Assembly (NCBI GenBank): GCA_008921705.1
Contig: VFFE01007633.1
Coordinates: forward strand, 959,178 to 1,023,177
Length of the DNA: 64,000 bases
Direction: 5' to 3'
Source: Burhinus oedicnemus
Lineage: Eukaryota; Chordata; Aves; Charadriiformes; Burhinidae
Below are positions 35,461 to 48,111 of the stretch, one piece after another. The position numbers and the translations under genes were made by a program. Position 1 is the first letter of the stretch. Each line of letters opens with the position of its first letter. The notes below the pieces were generated by a model. The model was not told where the DNA came from. It searched no databases and saw only the letters and a list, made by a program, of their open reading frames with translations.

Positions 35461-38400
35461 CAATACAGCACGACGGATCTAATTAACTCTGGCCTGCTTG
35501 TGGTAGCAGGGCTGGTTGATTAAGAAGTTAAAGAAAGCTCAGAAATCGCTCTGTATTAGTACATGGCCCATAGCAAGAAGAAAAAAAAAAGTATCCAGTT
35601 TCTGAGCAGTGGGGTTTTTACTTAAGTATCAGAGAGTATGATAGAAACATTGTAAATCTACTAGAAGAAAGAAGTAAATATTCTGTTCCAAAATAATCTT
35701 GGTCACATGGTGATAACCTTGGATTTCAGGAAATGCTACTTGTAAAGTGCTAGTACAAAAGTATTCTACAGATTTGAGGCAGAATATTAAAATCGTTTTT
35801 ACTCATACCAGAAATAGAGTGGATGTTAGTTATGTATTTCACAGCAGCAAAGCTAGGAGGTCTGAATTTTTATACATGTTCCTTCCAGTGATGATCTGCT
35901 CTTTTTTCATGTGAAGGAATCAGTGTTCAGACCTCTGTTTCACTAGATTTAGTAATGTTTGGCACATACACTACATCAAGGTTTCATCAGTTAGTTTCTA
36001 TTTGGTAATGTTCAATAAAGAAAAAAAAAACCCACAAACTTTTTTTCTGTGTAGTTTTATGTAAAAGGATTCTGACTCCAAGTATCATATGAAGGGAAGG
36101 TGGAATTTCCTTATTTGGTAATCACTTTTTGCTTGAACTATTTGCTATACACTGTTGTGATTGAGAATTGTAAAAAAAAAAACCCACTTAATTTTAAAAC
36201 AATATTCTAGCAATTACAACTAAGTAAGCTTAAAGACCCAGAAAACACACTTTAATTAGCTTATATATGCTATACTCATTAAAAAAATTGAGATCTCTGT
36301 ATCGTACTTACTAAGTCTCTTTCAATTAGTTGGGGAATTACACTATTGAAATAATTGCATCAGATAATTTCCAGGTATTAAAAAAAACCCAGAAACTTAA
36401 TACAACACATCATCTATTTGCATAATTCCTTTGATTATATCTGTTTTGTTTTACAAATATATGCCTATTTTCTATGTGACTTTTACTTCTCTATTCTGGT
36501 TACATTTGAAAATGAGTTAGGAAAAGTCAACCTCCAGAACTTTCCAGTTCCTTCTAGGAAACAAGTGGCTGAGGTTACTGTTCTGCTGCAAGTAAAATGT
36601 TAATTGCCATATAATCTGCAGCCTATCTCCTCCCTGCTTTATCAAAGAGGACCAAAGGAGCCTACAGGAGCTGAACATCCAGCTCACCTCCGATAGCAAC
36701 AAAAAAGGTCATAGAAAATGGGTGGATGCCAAAGCCGTGGAAAATATAATGAGTGTCTATGTAGAACACCCAGCATTTTGCAGAGAATGACACTATTTCT
36801 ATTAACAGGAATTAAGTATTTGGTTGGGTAGCTTTTAAAAGTGGGTTATGTCTCTGTAGGTGGTCTGGCAAACTAGCAGTGAAGATGCTATATGTATTAA
36901 TTAGAAAAAAATATTGAGGATCCAACTATGATGGTGCTTAGGCATTTTTATAGTAGAGTGAGGGATCGGCTTTAAAATCTAACATAAGGCAAAGCTTATC
37001 ACAATCATGTCGTCCTTTTACAAAGAGAAAAGCTGGTTTGCCACAGCTGCTTGAGTGTACACAACTCTGAGTTGGTTCTTTGATACATCTGGACCATTGT
37101 CATGACCAAATATTCATATTGGGTGTCTCTTCTGGATAACTGTTAGATGTTATTTGTTCAGGATAAATTACAGTTAAAAAATTAAAACAATGAGGATCTG
37201 CTAACAATTGGCAACCCCAATGCTGATATGGTAAAGGCTTGGACACTATTACTAACTGTCCTGGTAACAAAAGCAGCTTCTGCTTCCATGGGAAACTAAC
37301 ACTGTCTTAATCATACGGAATAAAGATTTCACTTCAATATTTTTACACAAGCTGTTCCACATCATTGTTAACCATTAGTAGTACAAGTATGAAAGACATG
37401 ATTTCTGGAAATGAATGCCAGCATATCCAAAAGATACATCATTTTTGGATAACAACTCTTAGCGTTCTCCTTCTTAGATCTATCCCTGGTGGCTTGATTT
37501 TATCAAATATCAGCATTTTGTTTTGATGAAATTTTTATTTTATTCTGTTTTTCAGGGAAGTAATTTTCATTGTGTCTACTTCCTAAGGAGTAATAGAAGT
37601 GTTATGATGATTCAAATCAAGAACATTTGTCAAGGTTCATATAGCAGAATACGAATGCCAGTGGGGAATGACCAGTATGTGTCTCATTTTATTATCTAGT
37701 AGAGAAATCTATTAGACCCAAGTTCAGCTGCTGCCTTTGTAGGTGTATCCCACTACGATTTCAATGGGAGGGAAACCAATTACACTGAAAATCATTTTCA
37801 GTGTCTTTATTTCTAATCAGTTATAACAAGACAGAGTACATATTAAATCTGAATAGGCTAATGTAGAAAAATATTAGTATTCCTTGTGCAATTTATTGTT
37901 CATATTTGAACAGATACACGTGCTAGACTACTTTGTTTCAGGCTATTCTATTTTCTTCATCGTTCTGTATTCACTCTTAACTATTCAACACAAATAAAGG
38001 AGCAACTTCAAACTAAAAATAAGTTGCTCAAGTATTACCTTCTTACACACAATGAGTAATAAAATAATTGAAAGTGGAAAATACACATTAAAAAAGCCTC
38101 AGTTTCATGTAGTGTGTTTTTGGAAAGGTTTTTTTTGTGTTGTTGGTTTAATTTGTCAGTCTGAAAATGTGGGTAATTGATAGTTAATGTATGAATACAC
38201 ATAACAGAATTAAACATGCCTCTATGCATGTCTAAAACACTTCACTGTCTGTACTATGAGACATAGTCTCCAGATCTGAGAGAATACTGACTTAATCTTA
38301 TGTACTGTAGTTAATGATTCAACAATGCCTGTGATAAAGACAACTACCTTTACCGGGAGAGCAGCTTGAAAAAGTATAATGGAGGAAGAAGGAACAGATA

Positions 38401-40405
38401 GTGGAATGTTTTTGAAGCCTGAAACAAAACCGAAGTTGATAATAAAACCTATGAAAGTAACCACATGAAGACTGTGGGAGAATTCACAGAGCAGGAGACA
38501 GACTGTAGAGAAGGAAACCTGTCCTTTTCAAAGCAGGGGACCAAGCAAAGTCTAAGACAGCAGAAAAATGAATGTTTTCTCCAGAGAAAATGAGTGTCTG
38601 AAGTTATCCTTAAAATCTTTTAAAGTGTGAGAGGGAGCAGTTTGTTACAATAGAGTAAAAAAAAATAACTAAAATGGGAAGATGTGACAGTAAAATCATA
38701 AAAGTTAGGATACAAATTCAGAAACAGGTGAATTGTACAAACTTCATTTAACTACCTCTAAATATTGTGTTTGCATTTCAATGTGATGTCTTTATAGTAT
38801 ACATAAACTGAAGATGTCATGTTAATGAAGAACGGTATTGGGAAAATACAACCAAATCTGGGAGTTACAGATTTATGAGTATGATTGTGTTTCTTTGTGA
38901 TTGCTAAAGGACTCTGAGACTGAAACCGTGATAAGCTATCTGTTTTGTTTTAATTGTCTTTGGAAATTATGGTTCTTTATGTTATGTAATCAAATATATA
39001 TGAATCTAAATTGTAATAGCAGCTCTAAAATTGAGAAGTATAATTTAATTTAAAAAGTTATTTTCTTCCATGCGGAAACATCTTCTGCATTAATCTAGAC
39101 TGCACTGCATTTGAAGAGATTTGCAATGAATCATGACTTTTAAATAGATATCATGGTGGTAGCATGCATTAGCAGTAGTGTATATTCAGCATTCACAATT
39201 CTTCATAAATGTAATGTCATTCATTGGGTATCTGCTATTTAAAAGCTGGATTGATGCTGACAGCATCAATTATGTATGATTTTTACAGATGTTGTGGTCC
39301 TAGCATCATCTTATGTATTATTGCAGAGAGCGCTCTTTTTACTCACATGTGCATTTACATAAAAAAGCTGAAATCCATGTAAATAAAAAAATGAAAAATG
39401 CTTATGCTGACATAACCAACAAAGAACAAATGCATACACACATGTTTAAAAGTGATCTCTAAAACTCAAGAAACAGCATAAAATAACATCTAATTAAAGC
39501 TGTTACCCAAAATCAGAACATTTAAAGGTGTGGCAATTAAAGTCAGCGAAGTATTAATCTTATTTAAGTACCCCTCAAAGAGCCATTCCGTTTCAAACTC
39601 AGATTACAAAAAAGTTGTCTCAGCAGTTGATGAGTCATTTGGTGACTAATAAGGGTTAGTTCCCAAACCACACAATTAGCATCACGGAGCTCAGTCTATC
39701 ATATTTCCAGACTGCAGTTGCAGATCAAATTCAAGAAACTTGCTGCTGGTCTTGTTAAGAACCTGGAAACCATTTTTCTAGGATGAAGTAGCAGCCAGAT
39801 AGTCTGAAACAACCTGAAGGAAATGTGTTTGTTAATGTAACATGTGGTGAGAAAATTACCCAGGACTATCCAGCTGAACAGAATGATGAAATGTAAACCA
39901 CGTATATGCTGGATGTTCTTTTTGGGGTTTTTTTTGTTTATCTACTAATAAAAATTATATTGAATCTTATTCTCTTAGTATTTTATTTATTTCATTATGA
40001 GTTTTGCTCTGTTGCAAATACTAATACATGGTCCTCTTTTCATTTTTGATGGAACACTGGCACAAAGTGGTTATGATGAATGCATGTCATTGTTCAACAC
40101 TATTTAAGTAAATTAGATTTAGGATTTAAAGACCTTAATCTGCTAGTTAAACCATAACAATAACATTGCTGAATGTTTTAAACCATTAATATGGATGGGA
40201 GGAGGGGAACAGCTAAGGCCTTGAAAATACAATAAAATAACTCAAGTTCTCTTTTAATGATACAACTTAGCTCTTTATTTCCTGTAAAGAGGGTTATTTC
40301 TTTTTAATAAGTTCCCTGCCTTTACGTCCTTTAGACTGTATTGAAATTGTACTGAGGTGGTGGGAGAAAATGAATAAACACTGACACAGGGTAAATTACT
40401 GGTAA
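35461..40405. other. Single-copy AT-rich DNA with enhancer-like segments
   Basis: No exon or transposable element is recognised over 4.9 kb. The segments 39160-39320 and 39490-39760 have dense transcription-factor-like words (CTAATTAAAG, GGTGTGGCAATTAAAG, GATGAGTCATTTGGTGACTAAT) and resemble conserved non-coding DNA. A 9-bp inverted repeat lies at 39250-39270. This assessment is by eye only. Confidence 0.45.
39250..39270. repeat. 9-bp perfect inverted repeat, 3-nt loop
   Basis: ATTGATGCT (39250-39258) and AGCATCAAT (39262-39270) flank GAC. It is a tight small hairpin inside the enhancer-like segment. Confidence 0.85.
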
Positions 40406-41961
40406 AACTGCATCTACCATCTGATTCAGTGTTTTTTAAAACAAAAGACACACCAAAAGGGAAAAGTACAAATGGCAAAGACTGAAAACTCTTATGGTTT
40501 TAACTACTGCACCACTTGTGACGGAAAACCTACAGATGGCCCACAATTGTATGAACCACTTATTCACCATGTTTTGCAAAAGAAACAGCTAATAGATGGT
40601 TTAAAGAAAGAAGGTGTTACTGGTCGGTGAGCATCTAGGGTGGCAGGAGGCCTGAGGGGAGGGAAGAGTGTGGGGAAAAGCAGGCCTGCTGGGAAGGGAG
40701 CCGGGAAGGGGGCCGAGCTTCACTCAGTGCCCAGGGCACCCGGGGGACTTTGTTGTGGATGAACCACTAGATCACCTGGGTGGATCTGCTGAACAGATGT
40801 GTAAATGCTTCTGAGTTAATCACAAGTGTGAATGTCTAGCTGAGCTAGACAGACCGTCATGGGGGACATGAAACACCAGGCTCTAGGGTGGAACTTCAGC
40901 CCATAGAAGTGCTTAAACCCAGCCATAGTATCCTTCAACTGCACCCAAAAATACTAAAGGCAAACACCCTCCAGACAGTGTGCCCGGGGAGCGCTGTTGT
41001 GTTTGGCAAAAATGTTTAGCCAAAGGACTAATGAGGTGGCCACTGCATGGGCTACCCACTGCCATGCTGGGCAAGCTGGTGGCCAGGGCCAGGCTACAGC
41101 AGCAGGAGCCCCAGCTCCTGCATCCCATGAGCTGCACCGGAGACAAGACACTACGTGCAAAGCCACCGAAACCTGCAGGGAAGCGGCATGGCCCTCACCT
41201 TTATTTCAACAAGCTGTGATGTGAGAATGACCTGTGAGAAAAGCTCTGCCAAAACAAATTGTAGACTGATGCCATTTTTCCCAAACAATGTACATCACAT
41301 GTCAAAAGAACAACTCTTTCAGAATCTGTTCAGGAAGCTTGGCAAGTAGATTATCATCTAGTGGTCCCTCAAAGTGAGGATCAGAAGGCTGGAAATACAT
41401 TGTTACAGAAGTAGAAATAGTCACGGTAGAGGAAGTATGTACCCCAAACAAGCTGCATTGCTGGTTTAAATCCATGGTTTGCTACTTGTCCTGAGAAATC
41501 CAGTTTTATAGCAGATCACACTAAGAACAAAGAAGTGCAGACAGTGTGCTTCAATGCACAAGGACTTTCCAACCTCAAAGTAATAGGACAGTAGAACAGT
41601 GGAATCTGTTAAAATGTCCAGGAGGGGATCCCACTTGTAGGAAGTTGTAAATTCACTAAATAAGTAACAAACTCCATGGTAAGTCCTGTTCATAATGGGT
41701 TCATGTCAGTAGCTGCACAGATTCCTATTAAAATAGAGATAAAACCCTATCGAAGTGGTGGAGATAAAGTTGTGGTTAAACATCCAACTGGGGATCAATC
41801 TGGGTGACTTTCATAAAGGAAAAAGAGCATGGGATGCTGTAGACACTGAAGGGAGTAATTTAACAAAACCTGAGGCTTGGATTATGCCCAACACCTGGTC
41901 TTCTTCTCCTGAAGGAAAATGTGATGTTATTGCAAGACTGAAGGTTGGAACATATACCTGA
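40406..41961 (+). pseudogene. Possible decayed coding sequence, identity unknown
   Basis: A frame with protein-like composition runs from 40406 to the TGA at 40628; its first ATG is at 40472 (52 codons, in a cysteine-containing context YCTTCDGKP). A GC-rich part follows (about 40640-41210), then one plus-strand frame from 41265 to 41804 that is open in blocks of 49, 54, 16 and 47 codons broken by stops at 41412, 41418, 41427, 41592, 41610 and 41661. Another frame, 41755-41961, carries on with SNLTKPEAWIMPNTWSS-like text. I do not recognise the protein. An internal ERV remnant or an old cellular retropseudogene are both possible. Six stops in 180 codons is only modestly fewer than chance, so support is weak. 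No LTR flanks it. Confidence 0.25.
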
Positions 41962-43150
41962 AAACTGTCTCTAGTAGGTTCTGTACTTAAATTAGGATTT
42001 AAGTGTTGCTACATCACTCTGCTAAATCAAAATCCCATGTAATGTCAAGTAAGTTTGAATAAGTAACATTGGTATTAAACATTAAAGCCTCTATATGTGG
42101 AATATCTAAAAGAACCTGGGCAGAAAGTATTGGACTCTCACATAAGGTAGGAAAGACAAAGGTTACCTAATGATTGTTATAGATTTATACTCTCAGTTTC
42201 TAGATAAACAAAAAGCTGAAGAGGGTGATGAAGTATACCCTTGTGACCTGTTCTGGATAACCTTTCAAGATGAGGATGATAAAGTGCAACCAATGTCACA
42301 GTAGATTCTAAGGTTTTAGAAGAGAGTGTAGATAGAAGACAAGATGATAAATCCTTCTTCAAGTTTGTTTTACCTGGTATCAGTGCCAAATTATGATGTC
42401 TCATTTGGTCTTTAATTACTCTCTAAAATGGAGTGATGGTGGAATTTTCTTCCTCTCATTACTCATACAGCACAGGAGACCAGGACTCATCTTGCTTACC
42501 AGACAAGAGCTCTGTGTGGGTTTTACATTCCAACAGATTTTGTCAGTCCTTCCTTTCTAATTAGCCTTTCCTAGCTTTTCAAGAAAATTTTGTATAATAT
42601 GCCAAATATAACTCTTATTATTTTGAACAACATGTTCAAAAGACAGCATGTTGGAAAAATAATAAATATGTTCTCGACCATACGATAGGTGCGACATAAT
42701 AACTGTCTTGGAAACATAAAAAGTAGATACATTTAAAATGTACTCATAGACTGTCCTTATGGTGTTTTACGTATGCCTCCCAAGACTCAATTATATTTAT
42801 CAATAAAACATGGAAGGAAACTTTATGTTAATTTATCTCTTTATTGTTGTAAATTTCATTAGTGGTAACTGCCTTTCTGTTTCAGCATGAAAATATAGAG
42901 GATGTTTCATTCATCTTATTGATTAGCACTGCTAATGAAGAAGCTGCCTTGTGTATGAAGTTGCCCATTTATAAGAAAAAGAGAGGAGCTTTGTGAACCC
43001 CTTTACAAAACATCACTAAAAAGATCCCCTATTGTGTGTTGTTGTTGTTTTTTTTCTTTAAGAAATATAAATACAGATTTTAGTAGGAGAACCCATGCAT
43101 CTGGTCAGTGTCATAGACCTGCATTGAAGATGGAAATTCATGGTGTGGGG

Positions 43151-43181
43151 AGCAGGGCTCCATACTGACAGAAGCCCTGCT
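43151..43181. repeat. 9-bp perfect inverted repeat, 13-nt loop
   Basis: AGCAGGGCT (43151-43159) and AGCCCTGCT (43173-43181) are exact reverse complements. It is GC-rich relative to its surroundings and so more stable than its length suggests. Confidence 0.85.
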
Positions 43182-43807
43182 GGATATCTGAAATTTAGAA
43201 TTCTCTTAAAAGATTCAATGCAAGGGTTTTATCATCCCTTTCACATAACCTTCTGGGATTCCTTCCCTCATCACATGATCTTCTGCATAACAGATTTATT
43301 GAACTGCAGGAAAATGGAAGAGTGCAGAAGACTACAGTAGTTATCAAGTTACTTTAGCAGTGCTGGTGAGAAGCAATTGTTTCCTTGTTTAAATATCGCC
43401 TTGGAAGGATTTCATCATTTATAAAGATTGCAAGGTCGAGAAATATCAACTATGTGAAAGACTAGAACAACTGCAGAATCTCCTGTTGATCTTTCTTTCC
43501 TCGCATACGTAAATAACAATTAAAAAAATTCAAAGAGTTTACAGGGCAATATATTTTTTCAAACTACTTTACAAAATTTTTCAAAGTGAACTCATTCAAA
43601 AATCAAGTTCAGTCTTGTGTAATTCACTCACTGTTTTAATGGAAAAATTTGAATGGACTTCTACAAACCATGTAAAATCAGAGAAGAAAATCAATACCAC
43701 ACTGGCAAGTCCACAGTCACATGTGAGACAAAGAACATAACAGAGAGAGTCCTTAAAAACCACTATACTGTTTTGAAAAGTAATATACCCATCCTGTCAT
43801 CCATCCC

Positions 43808-43835
43808 CAAATCAAATCACTTCAAATCAAATCAC
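43808..43835. repeat. Two tandem copies of CAAATCAAATCAC
   Basis: Thirteen bases are repeated exactly at 43808-43820 and 43823-43835, separated by TT. This is a local duplication with no evident function. Confidence 0.85.
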
Positions 43836-44916
43836 ATGAAATTTGTACCTGTAAATGGCATTAAGATAGCAGATGGTTGATTTTTGACATGAAAATGAGG
43901 GTTATAGCTCTTGTAGAACGATCTTTAGAATGTCAAAATGTTTAGGTATTTTTAAGAAGATGGACTTTGAAAGCTTCTAAAAATAGTGAAATTGAGAAAC
44001 TACATGGTAGCAAAACAAGTAACAGAGGTCATGGTGTATGGTCTATTCATTATTACTATGCATATGTCCAAACATGGGGAGCTAGGAATTTCCTAGAGAA
44101 ATTACATTGGCCTTTAAAGAAAGTATATGTTCAAACATGTAATTATTATTTTTTTTTTTTAATTATTCTTAGGAACCTAAATCTTATTTCCATCCCAAAC
44201 TTGCCTCAGCGTAATTAAAGGTAATCCTCAAACTATTCAGTGACATCAAAGTTCTTCATGAATAGTCGTAACTCAGGTATTTCAGGTTAGTTTTTAACTC
44301 CTTAGGGAGCAGTACATGGTAAGCTAGAATAAGGTGCTCTTAAACTGACAGTATACTTCTCAATGATATTCACACATACTGAAAAGTAAAACTGCTGTCA
44401 AATCAGTTTCAACTTATGTTTGCCATAAGGTTGAGCCTATTATACAGTCAGTGCACTCATTGGAAAAGTTTACTGTTTTGTCTCAGAGAAGTGTAGAGCA
44501 TTCAGTGTTTTATGACTTTTTTCCCCCTCTTCAGCAAATTATTTATTAGAAGTAATAGACCTACAAGCATAAAAGATAAACAGGAAATTATATTTGAAAT
44601 ATTACGGTAAGCTTAATTACAAAGAAAACACACTCAACTAAAAAGTAAATTATATTCTGCTTATTTATACTAGTGTAGTATATTTTTGTCTTTTTATATA
44701 TTATATCATTAACCATAGGATGGAACTTGATTTTTAAACAGGTAATTACATCTCATTTCTCAAAGAAAAATTCTTCATATACATAACCATATTATACCAT
44801 TTATATTATGCCTCTACAAGTAAAAAAAAAAAAGTCAAATATTTTCAATTACTTGTATTCTTTTTCCTCTTTATTATAGTTATTATCATACCTTGCAATT
44901 TTAAATATAAACATCC

Positions 44917-44944
44917 ATGTGTGTGTCTGCATGCATGCGCATGC
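44917..44944. repeat. Alternating purine-pyrimidine tract (Z-DNA-prone)
   Basis: ATGTGTGTGT then, after one break, TGCATGCATGCGCATGC alternate pyrimidine and purine for nearly 28 bp and include the palindrome GCATGCATGC. Such tracts favour left-handed DNA under supercoiling. Confidence 0.7.
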
Positions 44945-46110
44945 CTTGAAGGTAATTAAGCAGTATTATTGCCATTCTAGAGATCATAAAATGAAGCGCA
45001 GATTCTTAAACCAAGATGCCCAAAAGTTATTCAGACACCTAACTCAGAAATAAGAGTTTAGCATTTGCATTTCTTTGACGACCTACATCAAAGATCTGTA
45101 TACTTTACAACTAGTAGAAATCATCACCCAAACTGCCATATTTTCAGAAGTAAATGCTAGAATTGTTTTTGCAGTCTTTCAGGACTCAGATCTGCCTTTT
45201 ATCAAAACTGGAGCAGCACTCTGACCATGGAAATTAATTGACGTAGCTTTTAAAAATACTAACTCAGGTTTATCAACCCTGTAATTCCACTGAACTCATG
45301 AACCCTTAACCTTTTCTCTGCTATTTTATGTTTTATAGGTTTTCTTCCTCATCCAGCTTTCCCTGTAATCTAGCACTACTAGACTAAAATGATCATTAAA
45401 CATCAAAGGTATCAAAAATCTTTCATAGGTCTAATTCAGCAGGATGTAGGAGTGGATTTGTAAGAAAAAACATACCCTAGGTAAGCATTTGAGAAGGTGT
45501 AGCTGTACGTGATTTCTCCAGAGCATACAATACACATCTAAGGGTGCCTCTCTCCTGAATGACTGGAACTTTTCATGTACTCCTCTGCCTTCTAGTCCCA
45601 CTTAGGTTTCACAAGTTCAATGTCCTGAAAGTTAAATCCCCAGAGGGACTTCCCACAGTACATCTAACATGTACAGACAAGCTTGAATCCAGGAAAACTT
45701 ACTTATTCTCATTGACTAATATCAACATTTTCATCTGAAGGAAGCTGGCAGGTCCCATTCTAATAAGCAGAAGAGTTTTTCAATCTGCAATAATATTCGT
45801 ATAATTTCTGGACTATTTAGATTATCCTGCCGTTCTAAAATCCACTAGTAATTTAAGCCCTCTAAACAACATCTTAGTATGAGAAAAGTACACAGCAAAG
45901 CAAAGCTTCAGTGGCTGCCTCAAAAAACAGAAATTGTCATTGTAAAAGAGTGTTAGGTATTACAGTTTACAGATTTTGTAAACATACAGCAGTGAATCAG
46001 ACTGAGAGAGCTTACTTAAAGGATGCTACCAATGGGTTTTGGCCATGAGAAATAGCTTCCTTAAAGAAGGTAAATGAAATATGGCAACTTTGAGGGGGCT
46101 GACTATATCC

Positions 46111-46136
46111 ATTTCTCTGTGTGAATACAGAGAAAT
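46111..46136. repeat. 10-bp perfect inverted repeat, 6-nt loop
   Basis: ATTTCTCTGT (46111-46120) and ACAGAGAAAT (46127-46136) are exact reverse complements around GTGAAT. Confidence 0.9.
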
Positions 46137-48069
46137 AGAGAATTTTCCAGGGACAGAAGGCTCATCGTGGACCTTAGCAACAGCAAAGATAAACCTCCCT
46201 TGTACTCTAGCAGGTTTATATTTTATTTATTAGTTCTGGTCTCCCGTCAGTAGTGCTGGAGCCACAGATAGCAAGTCACTATTGCCCCAGGGCTGCAGTA
46301 ACTGTTTTTTTGTAGCCCAGGAAGAAGAAAGAGGCCAAGAACAGATTACCACATAACCACCATCCATGAAATACATTGCGTTTTCCTTCAATAGCTCATA
46401 TCTTGTCCTGACATAAATGTCTAGCATTCAGTAGTCTAGTTCTCAGTTAGAGACACAGCCTCCAAATAACACAATTGTAATATAGTCCCAAAATCACTAA
46501 AATTAAACTGTAAATGATTGGATGAAAGAGACAACACATTAAGTCATTATTAAATCAGGTGCATGTAAAAGCAAGAGTTCTGAAGATTTCTTTTTATTTA
46601 TTAGGTGAGCCATCCTGTGATTTCCTTGTGCCATACCATTCCCTGCAATTTCCCCCCAATTCCGTACCACCTCTCATAATTTCTAGTAGATTTACTTTAG
46701 AACAGATACCAAGTATCTGACAGACAGGAAGGATGCCAAACACCTCCCTAGCCATATCCTGCACTTCATGTAACCAGGCTTTTTGTAGGACTCTACAGGG
46801 AAGGTGCATTCCCTGTTGCTAAGGGATCACAGTAAAATGCACCCAGCTGAAGAAAGGAGGCAGAGGAGAAGCTGCAGCCTCCTGCTGCATCCCACCAGTG
46901 TCTCTCTTTCTGTCAGTAAGGCTCTGTTGAGCAAAGACTGGACCCTAAAAAGGTCTCCCAAAGACCGATTCATTAAATGCTCCAAAGATCCTATCAAATA
47001 CTGAAGCAAGTCTGTCTCTGGCATCTTGAACAGGTGTTGGAATGGAGTACATATTACCTCAAAAATATCCTCCCCTAAGGTGAACTAAAAGGTTTCTAAA
47101 CTTTCTGAATACACTACAGAAAACATGGATTTTTTCCTGTAATTCTCTTTTATCTTTTGGATTTCATTATAAATAAATCTGGACTGCATTCTAAAAAAAC
47201 TTTGTTTTGTATATTATACACAGGATCAATAACATTGCCTAACATGAGGCTTGTTGACTCTCATGATAAGATTCTGGTTTATAGCCATGCCTTTCATACA
47301 GGTTATACCCATACAAGCTACTTTGTAACCAATTTGACTTATTTTTTTCATTTTTTGTGTCTCTCTCCATATATGTAAATAAATAACACATTTCTGTACA
47401 ATGAAAAAGAAAGGAAAAATTTGTTAGAGAATGACAACTTTGCCTGTAGTTATGAAGAACAGATTGTAGATTTACTTAAAGAAATAGTTTAGGACAAGGA
47501 AACTGTTTTTAATGAGAGACTAGCCATGACAACTAGAATTGGCTGCACCATGAGAAGGGAAATGGGAGAAGAGAACTATAAGAATCTGGAAAATGTATAT
47601 AATAGGGAAGGAACTGCAAGTATGATGGTGAATTTGGCAAAAGGTTGGGAAAAGTGAGAGACTGAGCTGAGACTGGTTACTAAGCATGGTGATTGAGATT
47701 TCTGGAAATGCTTGGGAAGACCAAGGCAATTCACAAAAGAATAAAATATTAAGGGGGGGAGGCGGGAGGAGTGGAGCAGAGAAACAAGGTGGGCAGGCTA
47801 TTAGAAACTAAGAAACTTATCAAGTTTAGGGGAAATGGAAAGATGGCTGTGTGTCCATCGGAATACATTTTCTTCCAAAACATGGAAAGGAATCCAAAAG
47901 CCCTGAATCACTCCATTCCTCCCTAGGTATCAGCAGCAGGTATCTGTGAAACCTCTTTCAAAACAAACTATTGATGAGAAAGGCTAGTGTTCATCTTTTT
48001 TTCAAATGATGGAACTTCATTCTTCTTTTTAAATTTTGAGAACTTATTGTATTTCAAAATTAAATTTGG

Positions 48070-48111
48070 AAAGTTTAGGGTGCTCAAAGAATGCTGAGCA
48101 CCCTAAACTTT
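48070..48111. repeat. 17-bp perfect inverted repeat, 8-nt loop
   Basis: AAAGTTTAGGGTGCTCA (48070-48086) pairs exactly with TGAGCACCCTAAACTTT (48095-48111) around AAGAATGC. It is the longest perfect short-loop palindrome that I found in the window outside transposable elements. The arms belong to no repeat family I recognise. It may be a fold-back template-switch product or a structured RNA stem, too short for a typical microRNA precursor. Confidence 0.95.

Larger units (their letters stand above)
41962..48069. other. Single-copy AT-rich DNA, small hairpins only
   Basis: No exon or interspersed repeat is recognised in 6.1 kb. It contains the inverted repeats at 43151-43181 and 46111-46136, a 15-bp-spaced duplication of CAAATCAAATCAC at 43808-43835, a T-run near 44147-44160 and an alternating purine-pyrimidine tract at 44917-44944. 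Short frames such as 46804-47004 have no recognised family. Confidence 0.5.

Noticed and set aside
46804..47024. Overlapping open frames on both strands
   Set aside because: Short, without recognised family, and mutually antisense; no supporting signal.
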